From NCBI GenBank assembly GCA_038363925.1, contig JAQQWL010000009.1:1240001-1304000 (forward strand): a stretch of DNA of 64,000 nucleotides. The letters run 5' to 3'. Below, one piece after another: positions 1-11,060 of this stretch. The translations under genes were made by a program, and so were the position numbers. The stretch comes from Apiospora phragmitis. Lineage: Eukaryota > Ascomycota > Sordariomycetes > Amphisphaeriales > Apiosporaceae. The notes beneath the pieces are model-generated. The model did no database searches, was not told where the DNA came from, and saw nothing but the letters and a program-made list of their open reading frames with translations. Numbering within the stretch: the stretch's first letter is position 1; each line of letters opens with the position of its first letter.

Positions 1-93
1 CATCCCTACGAGGTTTCAACTCTACGCTACCTCGTCAAAGCACTCTCACCACCACCACCTACATACTTGCGGGAATCCACAGCCTCTGAAAAG

Positions 94-831
94 ATGATCC
101 GGTCAACACAAATAGCCCGCCTGGGCGATGGTACGTCATACTTGGGGCCTCGCAATGCGATCCCCTTCCGACCAATCGTTTTCTAATTTTCTAATCGTTG
201 GCCCCCTTTCTCTCTAGGCCTCATGCTCTGCGCCTCGGTAGACGACGAAGCAACCGAGAGCTCCCTCGCCGAGATCAAGTCACAAGTCAAGCTAGTCCTG
301 CGGCGCCTGAACCGCAACTCGGAGCCGCAGGCCTCGATCGAGTCCGGGCCCTTCACGCTGCACTACCTGCTGGCGGCCGACATCGTGTACCTCTGCATCT
401 GCGAGCGGTCGTACCCGCGCAAGCTGGCCTTCACGTACCTATCGGACCTCTCGGCCGAGTTCGCGACCTCGTATAGCCCCCAGCAGCTGCATAGCCCGCA
501 GCTGCGACCCTACGCCTTCATGGAGTTCGACACGTTTATCAGCCGCACCAAGGCCACCTACGCCGACAGCCGCGCCGCCCAGAACCTCGACAAGGTCAAC
601 GACGAGCTGCGCGACGTCACCAAGGTCATGACCAAGAACATCGAGGACCTGTTGTACCGGGGCGACTCGCTCGAGCGCATGGGCGAGATCTCCAGCCGCC
701 TCCGCGACGACGCCCGCAGCTACCGCAAGGCCGCCGTCAAGATCAACTGGGACCTCCTGCTCAAGCAGTACGGGCCCTTTGCTATCCTCGGCCTAATCGT
801 CCTCGTCTTCATATGGATGCGCTTCTTCTGA
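94..831 (+). CDS. sec22: R-SNARE Sec22, ER-Golgi vesicle transport
   Basis: Exons 94-130 and 218-831, intron 131-217 (GT...AG, phase 1), giving about 216 residues. The start is a short first exon reading MIRSTQIARLGDG, which joins in frame to LMLCASVDDEA, the usual opening of fungal Sec22. The first ~120 residues are a longin domain. An R-SNARE coiled coil follows from about residue 125 (LDKVNDELRDVTKVM...), with the zero-layer arginine in NIEDLLYRGDSLE. The chain ends in a single hydrophobic tail anchor (about 20 residues before MRFF). The family works in ER-Golgi fusion in both directions. Length and domain order are complete and no frame break is seen. Confidence 0.96.
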
Positions 832-1710
832 TTTATCCCTTATGATGATCTGATCTTGTCCGAAAGGAACGGGGAAACGAAAGAGGGAGCGTGTGTGAAG
901 AGAAAGAAAGAAAGATGCCAGTGATGGGGACGGGCACACCTCACCAGCTCAATAGGGGTGGGGAAGCGAGCGCTACACATCCGAGAGTTGTAGAGCGGGT
1001 ATTGGCAAATAGAGACAATAGGGGGGCAAAGCAAAGTGATGAGGAGGTAATCGAGGTCAAGGAGGCGCTATTGTCTGCGCAAAGCAACTATGTTGAATGA
1101 GGAGGCCATGATGCACAATAGAGAGAAACAGCCAGCCGGGACGGCTTTCTTCCGGTACACGAGTGGCATTTGAGAACATGCTACCTGTAGCAAGCAACCA
1201 TGGATGCAGCGCATAAGATGAAAGGAGAAAACGGAACACAAGAAGTGAAAAGCCTACTCAGCAGACATGGGGCTGGAACTTGAGAGGCATTCTTGAGATA
1301 CCCGCTTGCACTTTCTGCAATGGGCTCAATTATTTATTTGTACCATTAGCTATGAATGCCAGCTAGCAGAGACCAGCAGTCTCGAAAATAAATCACAACG
1401 GGATATACTAGAATTCAGGCAAGTCCGCATCATGGACCTGCTCCCTGCCAAAGTCGCTTTCTATGTCGCCATTGCAGTAATACTGTATCATTAGTCAGTC
1501 CGTCCATCCTGTTACCGCTCCCGGACTGAGCAACTTGTGACCCTAACCCGGAACGCCTTCGCTACCCGATTGGCATTATGCAGCCCTTGCCTGGCTTGTT
1601 CGACGTTGATGCCATCTAGCTTCTAATCTCAGTAAACGCCTGTAGTAGTACCAAAAGATGGTTTCTTCTTCTTGATATGTCCAAATGTCCGCCCCGCCCC
1701 CCTGCCTCGT
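832..1710. other. intergenic, convergent 3' ends
   Basis: Lies between the stop of sec22 and the 3' end of the next, opposite-strand gene. It probably holds both 3' UTRs. The part from about 1616 may be coding if the G5 run at 1741-1745 is short by one base (see the next gene). Nothing else is recognised. Confidence 0.6.
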
Positions 1711-2808
1711 TCACATAATAGCGCAAGTACTCCCTGAGTTGGGGGCCTTGTCGGCATGGCTCCATTTGAGGTGCTCCTGGAACGAGAGGACATCGTCGAA
1801 GCCGCGTTCGTCCTGGTTCCACTTGACCGCCTCCATCTCGCCGTCCCCTTGCTCGTACCCGACGTAGTCCTCGCAGTACGGGCACAGGATGCGCGCCTGG
1901 AAGTCACCCGGCTCCGTCGGCAGGTGGTTCGCGATGGCCACGGGCGCGAACACGACGGCCTTCTCCTCGCCGTCCGATTTCTTGAACCCCTGCGCGTGCC
2001 AGCTGTCCTGGGCCCCCGGCGCCATGGCCGTGCTGCTGGTCACGGCCTCGGCGGCGCTGACGCTCCCGCTGTCGTCATTATTACTGTTGTTATCGGTCGT
2101 ATTATTGTCCTGTTTCGTCGTCCGCCGCGTCGGCATCTCCCGCAGGTCCTCCCACACCAGGTACCCGTCGCAGAAGTCGCAGATAAAGGCGACGTCGAGC
2201 TCGCCGTAGCGCTCGAACTTGCCGACCTGGTTGCACGTCATGAGCTCCTCGAGCTGGCGCTGCTGCGCGTGCTCGGGCGTGCGCTGCACCCGGTACACCT
2301 GAAACGCGCCCAGGCAGCGCGTGCTCGTCTCCTGCTCGGCGTTGAAGATGCGGCGCGCGGCCCGGCACTGGGCCCGGTGCAGCTCGTGGCGCAAGCTGAT
2401 CGTCTCGGTCGCCCAAACGGGGTTGATCGGGCCGCCCATCTTGGCCCAGTCCTTGAAGCATTTCGTGTGGAATTCGAACTGGGCGCAGAGTTCGCGGAGA
2501 TCGTTGAGGGACTCGGCTGTATAGTAGAGCAACAGACAAGGTCAGGTTAGTTGTGTGGGTGGGGTGGGCTTTCGCGACGATTGTGACTTACGTTTCCTGT
2601 CGTGCTCGTAGTAAACCCTCCCCTTGACTAATGTGGGGAGCTCCTGGAAGTCGCGTTTGGCCTCGTCCAGCGTATCCTCCAGCAGACGGAGCTGCTCGAA
2701 CTCGTCCTGATCCCATGCCCGCTTGTCGGCGAACATGAAGATGCGGAGCGCATCGTTAAGCGAGTTGGCAATGACGGCCAGGAGGGAGCCGACCGTCTCG
2801 TTGCTCAT
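1711..2808 (-). CDS. conserved fungal protein with Cys-x2-Cys/His pairs, function unknown
   Basis: Two exons, 2808-2592 and 2516-1711, with a 75-bp intron (GTAAGT...ACAG) in consistent phase; about 340 residues. The N-terminal ~75 residues look helical (MSNETVGSLLAVIANSLNDA). The middle has several cysteines (CAQFEFHTKC, RCLGAFQ). Two candidate metal sites follow: FICDFCDGYL, and ILCPYCEDYV with a later HLKWSH, resembling a C2H2 finger. A Ser/Asn/Asp-rich linker separates them. As read, the protein ends CAIM, a possible CaaX prenylation box. If the G5 run at 1741-1745 lacks one base, it instead continues in frame to 1616 with a helical tail (LREYLRYYVNEAGG). I do not recognise the family. Confidence 0.72.
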
Positions 2809-2885
2809 GTCTCGCAGTGAGACGCACGCCCAGCGAAGTCTGTGGACGACTCCGCTTTCTCGAAATGCGTGGTCAGTATATGGTT

Positions 2886-2900
2886 GGGGGGGGGGGGGGG
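2886..2900. repeat. poly-G run (G15)
   Basis: Fifteen consecutive G just upstream of the start of the minus-strand Cys/His gene. The exact length is doubtful given the homopolymer errors elsewhere in this window. Confidence 0.9.
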
Positions 2901-3455
2901 TCGTTATGTTCGTGTTCGAATGTCAAGTCAGTCGTCTGGTCGTCGCGGGTGTAATTGTATGTATTAATTGGACAAATTATGTCGATCGATCGAAGGAGGC
3001 GACCGTTGGTTAACTCAAGGTATGGTATGTTAAGTACTTGTTCGGAGAGGCCGACAGGTCGTTAGTACGTCAATGTAGCCCACCCGGACTCGGCAGTTGG
3101 TGCTCTAGTTAATTCTAGATTGGCCCGCATTTAATCGTAAAACGACAAGCTGTTCCCGGGGAGTCCTGGAGCTTCGCGAAACAAAGGATTCCACCGTGGA
3201 GGGGAGGGTCGAAGGGGAAGAGGGGAATATGCCTTCTTTTACGCGGAGTTTCGGCACCGTATTTAGTAGTATACGCTGCTTCCAGGGCAGCAACTCCTTA
3301 CAGCTTCAAATGCCGGACGTCGTCAGCTCTTCACGTGAACATGGGTGCGTGTCTGTCTCGGGGAAGAGACGAAACAGAGTCCTAGCTGGCAGAGCTCTTG
3401 GCCCAGATGTCTGTGAAGTTTGAACACCGACCTGAAGGCTGAAAATGCAGCCAGT

Positions 3456-3479
3456 CTAGGTTATAGCCTAGGTTATAGC
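3456..3479. repeat. 12-bp perfect tandem duplication
   Basis: The unit ctaggttatagc occurs twice back to back in non-coding DNA. Confidence 0.9.
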
Positions 3480-4378
3480 ATATTCAGACGAACATGGGAT
3501 CTTTATTGATCGGGCTGCCCCCGACGGGAGGCCTGCAGAAGTCCCAGTTCTGATGGGATGGCATGCGGGTTCCTGATGACTAAATTAGCAGCTTCCGTGC
3601 GCCACGCGGCTCTCCGGTTGGAGCAGCAAGCAGGTAAGTACCAACGGATAGCTACAGCACCATATGATACAACTTATAAGACTAATAAGGCACCGCGCCT
3701 GGGCATTAGAAGTGAGCATATAGGTTAATACGCGCTACCCCCCTAACGTGTAGTCCTATAGTCGACACCATTCTAAATTAAGTGGTATCAATACTTTCTC
3801 AAGACTTTTGATTGGTCGCTGGACCTAGAATGCTCATCTTAGATAACTGAGTTTTGAAAATGAGAAATTATGAACACGACTCTACTCATCGCATGGTTCA
3901 TCGTTCTCATGTTCCTCGAAGGAACCCCATCTGATCATTTGTATACGAGTCGCATGCTGTTTCCATTGTCCCGGGCTCTGATAGGTTAGTTCTGCTTATG
4001 CGTTGACCCAAGATCTCGAAAAAGGACTTCACGTATATCGAAGGACGCAGGAGACTTGGCTAGTGTATACAATATCACGGGATAAGGCAGCAATCACCAC
4101 CCGTTCGTTAGCTGGTCGAAGGCTGTTACACCTCTATGCCTCCCTCAGCGATTGTCTTGTGTATAGGACTGGTATAAGGCAGAGAGACAATACGTCGTGT
4201 ACTTTCAACTTTAGCCAGTTGGGAAATATATGTACAAAGACCTCAGGTCGTACATTTAAGTCATTAACATGGCCAACCAACAGCCCGTCAGCGAGAATAC
4301 GCGTTGAGTGTGTCCTCCTGTATATGCAATATCTAAGCAAGCTCGCGCTGGACTCGGTTTGAGAGAGAAATGAAACGA

Positions 4379-6417
4379 TTACTTTCTCTTGGTCGCCTTG
4401 CCTACATTGGCACCAGTAGCTTTCGCCTCTCCGCCAACCACCTCAGCTGCCGCATCCAGATTCGGCAAAGACTTGGGCTCTGCCTTCTTCACTTCCGCCT
4501 CTTCCTCATCATCGCCACCTTGACCAAACTCGTTGACACGGGTGTAGTCAATCTTGTAGGCCCATCGCTGGTATATATAGATGAAGAAGATGATGTCATC
4601 TCTGAAGGTGGCCATACGGTGCAGGAACGGCATCTTGATGGTAAAAGCGAACAAGTCGTCGATGAAAGTGTTGAGGAACTTGTACATCATCGCCTTGCCG
4701 GGCATGTGCGCCACACTCTTCAGTCGGGTAGTTGATGTACAACGACGGAATCATCATCAAGAACCCATAGGCGTAGACAGAGCCCACCAGACTCGTAATA
4801 ACGTACGAATACCACGACTTGTGTGTATCATAGTACAGTGAGTATATCGCGTACGCAATAAGCAGCGGTACACCCGCCATGTACATATACTTGAAGGCGA
4901 TCTCGTCGTACTCCTTGGTCTTCTCCTCAGTCTCGCTCAGCTTGTGCTTGTCTTCGAAATTGATAGCGTATGGGAACCACGATCCCGGAGGCGCAGGGCG
5001 CACGCGAACATTCACCACGGTGGTGATTTTCCAGAATTCGATGAGAATACCAATGCCTTGGGATCCTAGAATCATCCAACTTGTGTTCTGAGAGTTGTCC
5101 ACCAGGTATAAGAAAATGACCGTCTGCATGAAGACATTGGCCAAAATTGAGCGCACTGAAATGCCTACATTATCCTTCTTCTTGCGGTAATGGGCAATGT
5201 CAGAGCCGAAAGCCAGCATCTCGAGTACCATGTGGAAAATGCTGACCACACCAGTGATACCGAGTAGCCAGGGGTTCGTGTCCAGAAAAATCTCCTTGAT
5301 CATCTCAATCTCACTACCATCGGCGCCCCCAGGCAAGGGGGTGCCGAAAGCGGCCTGCCGAGCTTGCTCCCTTGCGTTGAGTTCGACAGAAGCCATTAGG
5401 TTAAATTTCCAGTTTCTCATGTTGTCCAAATCGATCCTGATAGGTAGTGTCTTGACAGTTTCGTTGAGAACCGTCATGTGACTCTTCAACTGCCAGAACG
5501 AGTTCAAGATCAGGATAGGATAGTACCATCCATTCTGGCCAGTGCCATCACGAGCACCAGTTGGCTCGAGATTCAAGAACTGCCGTACAGCTACACTCGA
5601 TTGTGGGAAATTCATTACGCCCGAGTCTGGGATGAATGAAAGGCTTGCGTTGGGGTGATAATAGCTCGCAATAATAGGGCCTGGCGCGATGTCCTCTTCC
5701 ACTTCCTCCACAGGCTCCTCCTTGGCTTCGAGCAAGTTCCGAGTCTTGACAGCCTTCTTTTTGGGGACATACTGGGTCAGGGGATACGCGAAGTGGATTG
5801 CCGTAGCTGGGTCGAAACCCTGTTGATGAGGATCCAAGATCGAGCCAGTGAGGCCAAAGTAGAAATGACCCCAGAGAGTGCCATTGTTCTGGACAGCCAA
5901 AGGGACGTCGAAGGTAGTCTCAACCACTCGCTTGTCGCTGTAGTTTCCCAATTTGAACTCCTTTTCCGAAAGAACAAGATACTGCTCAGGGATCTTCGGC
6001 ATAGGCATTGGTACGTAAGAGTCGGAAAGCGCAACGACCACATCAAGCGTACTGTCAGTAGACCAGATCGGGGCCACACGCTCAGGAAGCGGGCTGTGGA
6101 CAGCACCCTCGTCGAGTTGGTTAGGTCGCATCTGGAAGGGGGAATATCTCCTGTATTCGAGGCGACTTTGACAACATGCCCCTCGGCGTCCTTGACTTCG
6201 GCAGTTTGCGGCTTGGGCATGAACTGCTTCATCAGCATGTTCATACCGTAATAGATGGCCACACCCTGAAGTATCTTGTACACCATGGATTGCTAATTTT
6301 CAACATGTTAGTTAGCAACCTTATGCGGCGCACATCAGTTCGCGGCGTAGATAAGTAACTTACGCCGCCGCCCTGCTCCTCTTGAGCAGGCCTCTCGGCC
6401 ACGTTCCCCTCAGGCAT
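4379..6417 (-). CDS. CLPTM1-family multi-pass membrane protein (two frame breaks)
   Basis: Exon 1 is 6417-6364 (MPEGNVAERPAQEEQGGG), the intron 6363-6293, and exon 2 6292-4379; about 655 residues when read through. The luminal half (WSTDSTLDVVVALS, GTLWGHFYFGLTG) and the C-terminal transmembrane block (LGITGVVSIFHMVLEMLAF, FIYIYQRWAYKIDYTRVNEFGQ) are typical of cleft-lip-and-palate transmembrane protein 1 homologues. The metazoan family acts in ER membrane lipid scrambling and receptor trafficking. Two compensating frame breaks are present. One base is missing near 6138-6142 (G5 on the plus strand; restores NTGDIPPFQMRP). One is extra near 4726-4728 (GGG instead of GG; restores LYINYRLKSVAHMPGK). 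Both lie in conserved stretches, so assembly error is more likely than a pseudogene. Confidence 0.9.
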
Positions 6418-7519
6418 CTTGATATCGGAGTGCCGTGGAAGCGCTGATGTCAACCTGGGAGACGAGCGATTTCCTGCACCTTTCGAACTGATGCTCTGCA
6501 ACTACTGTTGCGGTCCGATGTGTCTTGGCTGGCTCAACGTCTTTACTGCTAGTTGGCCTTGAGTCGGAAAAGGCGCGCTGCTGGAGGTACGAATGCTAGC
6601 TCAGCATTGAGAGACGAAAGATCCCCGGCAATCTAGCCCCAGATTTCGAATAATCTAGGCGGGCCCTTTTTTGCGATACCGGCAAATCGGCGAATCAAAA
6701 GCCGATATGACAGCACGCTGAATCAATGATATGGGATTCTGGACGAACTCGTTACCCCTCCATATTTAGGCGTATGTACCCAGTGATGACACAACGGGCC
6801 CTTGATCGACCCCTAGCTCACTCCAGCTTTGACTCAGTTCTATAATCTGTCCGCTGACCAGAATCTTTCAGCTTGGTAACTTTTACTTGGTCTATTTCAC
6901 GAGAATGTGTAAGTAGGTAGAGTCCTGGTATCAGTAGAGAACCAGGCCGATGCTTGCCGTCTTTTCTACCTTGTGTACCCCTACTTTTGGAACCTAGCAA
7001 GCCTAGCATACCGCCTATACGCCCAGGGGACGTCATTCCATGGCTCAACAGCTTGCTCCATGCTCACAGCTTCATCCCGGATCTCGGTCCACTGACTGTC
7101 GTAAAGATGACTGGCTCAGCATTCTAGGCAGGTAGCACTTATCCTTGAGTCACCGAGATTATTTATAATCCTCTGGATTCGCATCCCACCGCGATTTCCG
7201 TGTCCCTCCAAACAAGTTTTGTGCAAGATTCCACGCCATTGACGCATTGACTTGATGTGTTGTCTTAAGCAAAACAACCTATCGTTGTGGCTTGGTTTCC
7301 TAATCTCAGTATCGTAGTTGCCGGATTCGGCTTCTTTCTAGCACACTCACTTCTCTCTCCCTTCCCCATCGCTACCCGAAAGTAAACCCGAAGGAGCCTT
7401 GTGCGACGATCCTGCAAACCTAAAGCTATATATACAAGCTACCTGAGAGCATACAAAGGCGCTCATTCTATCGCATTTGTCCCTTTGGCGTTCGTTCAAG
7501 GACATAACCTCTAGGCAAG
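6418..7519. other. divergent intergenic region, promoters
   Basis: Separates the starts of the CLPTM1-type gene (-) and the LOG gene (+), so both promoters must lie here. I see no extra gene and no clear shared element. Confidence 0.6.
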
Positions 7520-8326
7520 ATGGAATCGGGTGGCGCATCCCCTCTACCCACCTTCCAGACGTCGCGGACATCGACGCCGTCCTCGAACCTCAACCCCAAC
7601 GCGACTTCGCGGAAGGTCAAGATCTGTGTCTACTGCGGGTCTGCTAAGGGCAATGACCCGGCACATCTGCAAGCAGCGCGCGACTTGGGCCGGTTGATGG
7701 CCGAGAACAACATCTCTCTAGGTGAGTCATGCTCTCCATGTGGAGCCTGCTTGGTTCTAAGCGTCAGCTAACATGGGACAGTGTACGGAGGCGGTACCGT
7801 CGGCCTGATGGGCGAGGTGGCCAAGACGATTGTCGCGATCTCCGGGCCTGCCGCCGTCCACGGCATTATCCCGGAGGCTCTCGTCAAGTGGGAGCGCGAC
7901 GATACCTACTCGGACAAGACGGATTCCAACGGCTACCATCTACCCGAGGAGAATGTATACGGCAAGACAACGGTCGTCAAGGATATGCACACGAGAAAGA
8001 AGATGATGGCACAAGAAGTGCTCGAGTCCGCTCCGGGCAGTGGCTTCATTGCGCTCTCAGGAGGCTTCGGCACAATGGAGGAGCTGCTCGAGACCGCTAC
8101 TTGGAACCAATTGGGGATCCACGACAAGGGCGTCTGCGTACTCAACATCAATGGCTTCTACAACGGTTTACTACAATGGCTGAAGAAGTCGGTCGAGGAA
8201 GGGTTTGTGAAGGGCGCGAACGCCGACATTCTAGTTACGGCCTCGGATGCGAAGGGCGCGATCGACGCTCTCCGCAACTACAAGGTCTCAGAGGCTCGGT
8301 ATGGCTTGTCGTGGGACAACCAATGA
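7520..8326 (+). CDS. LOG-family cytokinin riboside 5'-monophosphate phosphoribohydrolase
   Basis: Exons 7520-7721 and 7782-8326, with a 60-bp intron (GTGAGT...ACAG, phase 1); about 248 residues. After a ~30-residue Ser/Thr-rich leader comes the Rossmann-like LOG/lysine-decarboxylase-like fold: KICVYCGSAKG, then VYGGGTVGLMG (residues 68-78), MHTRKKMM (136-143) and SGGFGTMEE (160-168). The last is the PGGxGTxxE signature with Ser in place of the usual first Pro. Enzymes of this family release cytokinin bases from nucleoside monophosphates, or act as general nucleotide 5'-monophosphate nucleosidases. The conserved Arg/Lys and Glu residues are present. Old annotations as lysine decarboxylase should not be trusted. 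Confidence 0.93.
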
Positions 8327-8582
8327 TTTGGGCGCCGTTTCGCAATGTAAACGTAGGACCAAAGGTGGACGATGTTCTATATTTTCCGTTGCATTAGAGG
8401 CATCTAGACCTATGGCCCATCGATACCAATTAAAACACATGAAATTGGAAACTTATTCAAATGCTGACCAGGCTCTTTCCCAATGCCCTATACACCATGC
8501 TGTTTGTTGGCCGATATTATATCATACAGACTGACCCCCTGGAAATTATCCTCCCGTGGTTCGTTCCGATCGCGCTCCTTGA

Positions 8583-9051
8583 CTAGAACTCCTGCTCTTC
8601 CGTGAAGAACATGCCGAAGCTGACGATAGTCCCGTAGATTAACAGTCCACCAAGGATACTCATGAACATCGCGGAAATACTGATCATGGCGGCATGCGTG
8701 AGGACGACAGGTAAAGCTGGATTGGGGAATTAAGTCGTTAGCAAAAGTATAAATCCCGGAGTCAGCAACACTCTCTCTGCAACTCTGTAACCTACCGATG
8801 CCCATCAACACCAAGAAACCGGTGCAGAACCGGCCGAGATCCAAGACGGCATTGCCCGAGCTCTCGACGAAGTCATCCGGGTTGGCGCAGTGGCTGGCGA
8901 TCCAGTTGGGCACGGGGGCCAGCACGTAGGTGCCGACGACGAGGAGCGGGTAGTAGACCTTGTAGAGGGCGCATGACAGGATGACGAGCAAGAAGCCGAC
9001 AGCCAGCACGAAGGAGAGCGCGATGATGGTCTTGAGGCCCGCGGTCGGCAT
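8583..9051 (-). CDS. vps55: Vps55 / LEPROT-type endosomal membrane protein
   Basis: Exon 1 is 9051-8796 and exon 2 8716-8583, with an 80-bp intron (GTAGGT...CCAG, phase 1); about 129 residues. There are four hydrophobic segments: IIALSFVLAVGFLLVILSCA, YYPLLVVGTYVLAPVPNWI, a third around FLVLMGIALPVVL, and ILGGLLIYGTIVSFGMFF. The motif LAPVPN and the GIALPVVLTHA junction across the intron are characteristic. Vps55 works with Vps68 in late-endosome to vacuole sorting. I take the start at MPTAGLK (9051); a more upstream in-frame start would add a charged stretch not seen in the family. Confidence 0.93.
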
Positions 9052-9702
9052 CGTGGCGGTTTGATGTTTTTGTTTTCTTTCGGCGTATAACAAGTGAGGC
9101 TGGTACCAGGTGATTCGTTCTCCTCGCAGAGTTGGAGGGATAGGTGAGTATGCGTCGTCGGAGAGGTGATGTTGTGAGCCTGCACGTACGTAGTTGGGTC
9201 GGGCAGTCGGGATCTTGGATGCAGCTCAGTCAATCAATCTAGCAGCATCAGGTTAGGCGACCAAATAAAAGTAACAAGCATGAAGTAGCGAGTTGCGTCA
9301 GCCTGTCGAGTCAGGTTGTCAGGTAAGAGAAGCTTGAGCCACAGTTGTCTGGAGTGATAGGTGTATGAAGTTGAGTGCCTGGGAAGGCGTTGTGGCACGG
9401 GCGGCTCTCCACTCGCCAAAGCGCTGTAGCTTCCACGCCCGCTGTTGCACTCTCCGCTAAACCACAAGGGGAGAGCTCCCACTCCCACTCCCACTCTCAG
9501 CTTGACCTTTTGCCTGGTAGCAGCTGCGTAAGTTCGTCTGCCTCGCCGACCGACGTCCCTCTAGATCATCAGCCTTGTGATACCAGCTATTCCAGATACC
9601 AACACCACCACCTCACCCGCATACCTTCTACTACGCCTCGAGTTCTCTCAATAACATACCATCCTCGCCAAAAAAAAAAAAGAATAGCAACGAATTGTCA
9701 CA
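9052..9702. other. divergent promoter region vps55/pre5
   Basis: Runs between two divergent start codons. It contains repeated cactcccactcccactc around 9478-9500 and an A12 tract at 9670-9681 shortly before the pre5 start. No gene is seen. Confidence 0.6.
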
Positions 9703-10692
9703 ATGTTCCGGAACAACTACGACAACGATTCCGTCACATTGTAAGCTTTGGGCACCGCACCTGTTTGTACCAGTAAACGGGGCCTTTTCTCTAGCTAACA
9801 CGACCTCTCCCAGCTCTCCGCAAGGAAGAATATTCCAGGTCGAATATGCCGCCGAGGCCGTGAAGCAAGGTTCGGTTGTGGTTGGTCTGACAAGCAAGAC
9901 ACATGCAGTACTAGTGGCTATCAAGGTACGACGACTACGACTCCTCCCCACCATCACCGCCGTCATACATATAGATCTGTCTACGGATCGAACCGAAGCC
10001 CCCATTCGACATCCAAGCTCTTCTTGGCTAACATCATATCCTTTTCTACGTAGCGCAATGCCGAAGAACTCTCCTCGTACCAGAAGAAGCTTTTCGCCGT
10101 GGACGAGCACGTCGGTCTGGCCATCGCCGGCCTCACATCCGACGCCCGCGTCCTGTCCAACTTCATGAAGAACCAGTGCCTGTCGCAACGGCTGACGTAC
10201 GACCGCGCGATGCCGGTGGAGTCGCTGGTGCAGTCCATCGGCGACAAGGCGCAGATCAACACACAGCAGTACGGCAAGCGGCCGTACGGCGTCGGCCTGC
10301 TGATCGCCGGCATCGACGAGACGGGCCCCCACCTGTTCGAGTTCCAGCCCAGCGGCATGACGCAGGAGATGGTCGCCTGCGCCATCGGCGCCCGCTCCCA
10401 GATGGCCCGCACGTACCTCGAGAAGAACGCCGAGCACTTCCCCGCCTGCGGCCGCGACGAGCTCGTCAAGCACGGCCTGCGCGCCCTCAAGGAGACCCTG
10501 GTCCAGGACAAGGAGCTGACGCTCGAGAACACGAGCGTGGGCGTCGTGGGCATCAAGGAGGCCGGCAAGAAGAACCTGGAGTACTTCAAGGTCCACGACG
10601 GCCCCGAAGTCAAGGAGTGGATCAACAGCGTGGCCGATGATGCGGAGGCGGGGGATGCTGCCGAGGGCGAGGGCATGCAGGTCGACGAGTAA
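9703..10692 (+). CDS. pre5: 20S proteasome subunit alpha-6 (PSMA1/Pre5)
   Basis: Exons 9703-9740, 9814-9925 and 10054-10692, with introns of 73 and 128 bp, both in consistent phase; about 262 residues. It opens MFRNNYDNDSVTFSPQGRIF, the alpha-subunit N-terminal signature, and continues QVEYAAEAVKQGS. RNAEELSSYQKK, RPYGVGLLIAG and EFQPSG match alpha6 rather than the other alpha subunits. The C-terminus is an acidic tail ending MQVDE. As an alpha subunit it is structural and forms part of the outer ring gate. No anomaly is seen. Confidence 0.97.
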
Positions 10693-11060
10693 AGAGCTGC
10701 CGCAGTACACGAAATGAACTCGAAAGAGAGAAGATGGACATGACGACAGCTACAGGCGTAGCGGGCATGGGTTTGGCATTCCCAAAATAGATATGGTTCA
10801 GCTGGACAAGCAGACAGGGGAGAGTCCGTGAACAGCTGCTATCTAGATGTACTATAATGAACATGCTGAGATCACGTCAAGAGTCACTCACGTCCGTACT
10901 GACATCCGATACCCATGCTTGAACTGAGGATGTAAAGCACAAGTTAATGGGCATTGCCTTCTAATACGCAAGGTCGGTCCGTGATATGGCCAATAGTGTG
11001 AGTTGAATGATGGGTATCTGGATTTTGCATTTTTTTTTTCTCCTTGGCTTGTGTTGGCGT
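10693..11060. other. convergent intergenic region
   Basis: 3' ends of pre5 and elp5 face each other here. A T-rich tract near 11030 may belong to a polyadenylation region. No gene is seen. Confidence 0.55.

Larger units (their letters stand above)
2809..4378. other. intergenic, gene-free 1.6 kb with short repeats
   Basis: Upstream of the Cys/His protein and downstream of the CLPTM1-type gene. It contains a G15 run at 2886-2900 and a perfect 12-bp tandem duplication at 3456-3479. Small open frames here lack family resemblance. I see no gene or transposon ends. Confidence 0.6.

Noticed and set aside
1756..2550. 264-residue plus-strand frame
   Set aside because: Shadow of the minus-strand Cys/His gene, which has an intron with consensus splice sites and a sensible protein.
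7520..8326. Lysine decarboxylase annotation
   Set aside because: The motifs are those of LOG nucleotide phosphoribohydrolases; the old family name does not reflect the chemistry.
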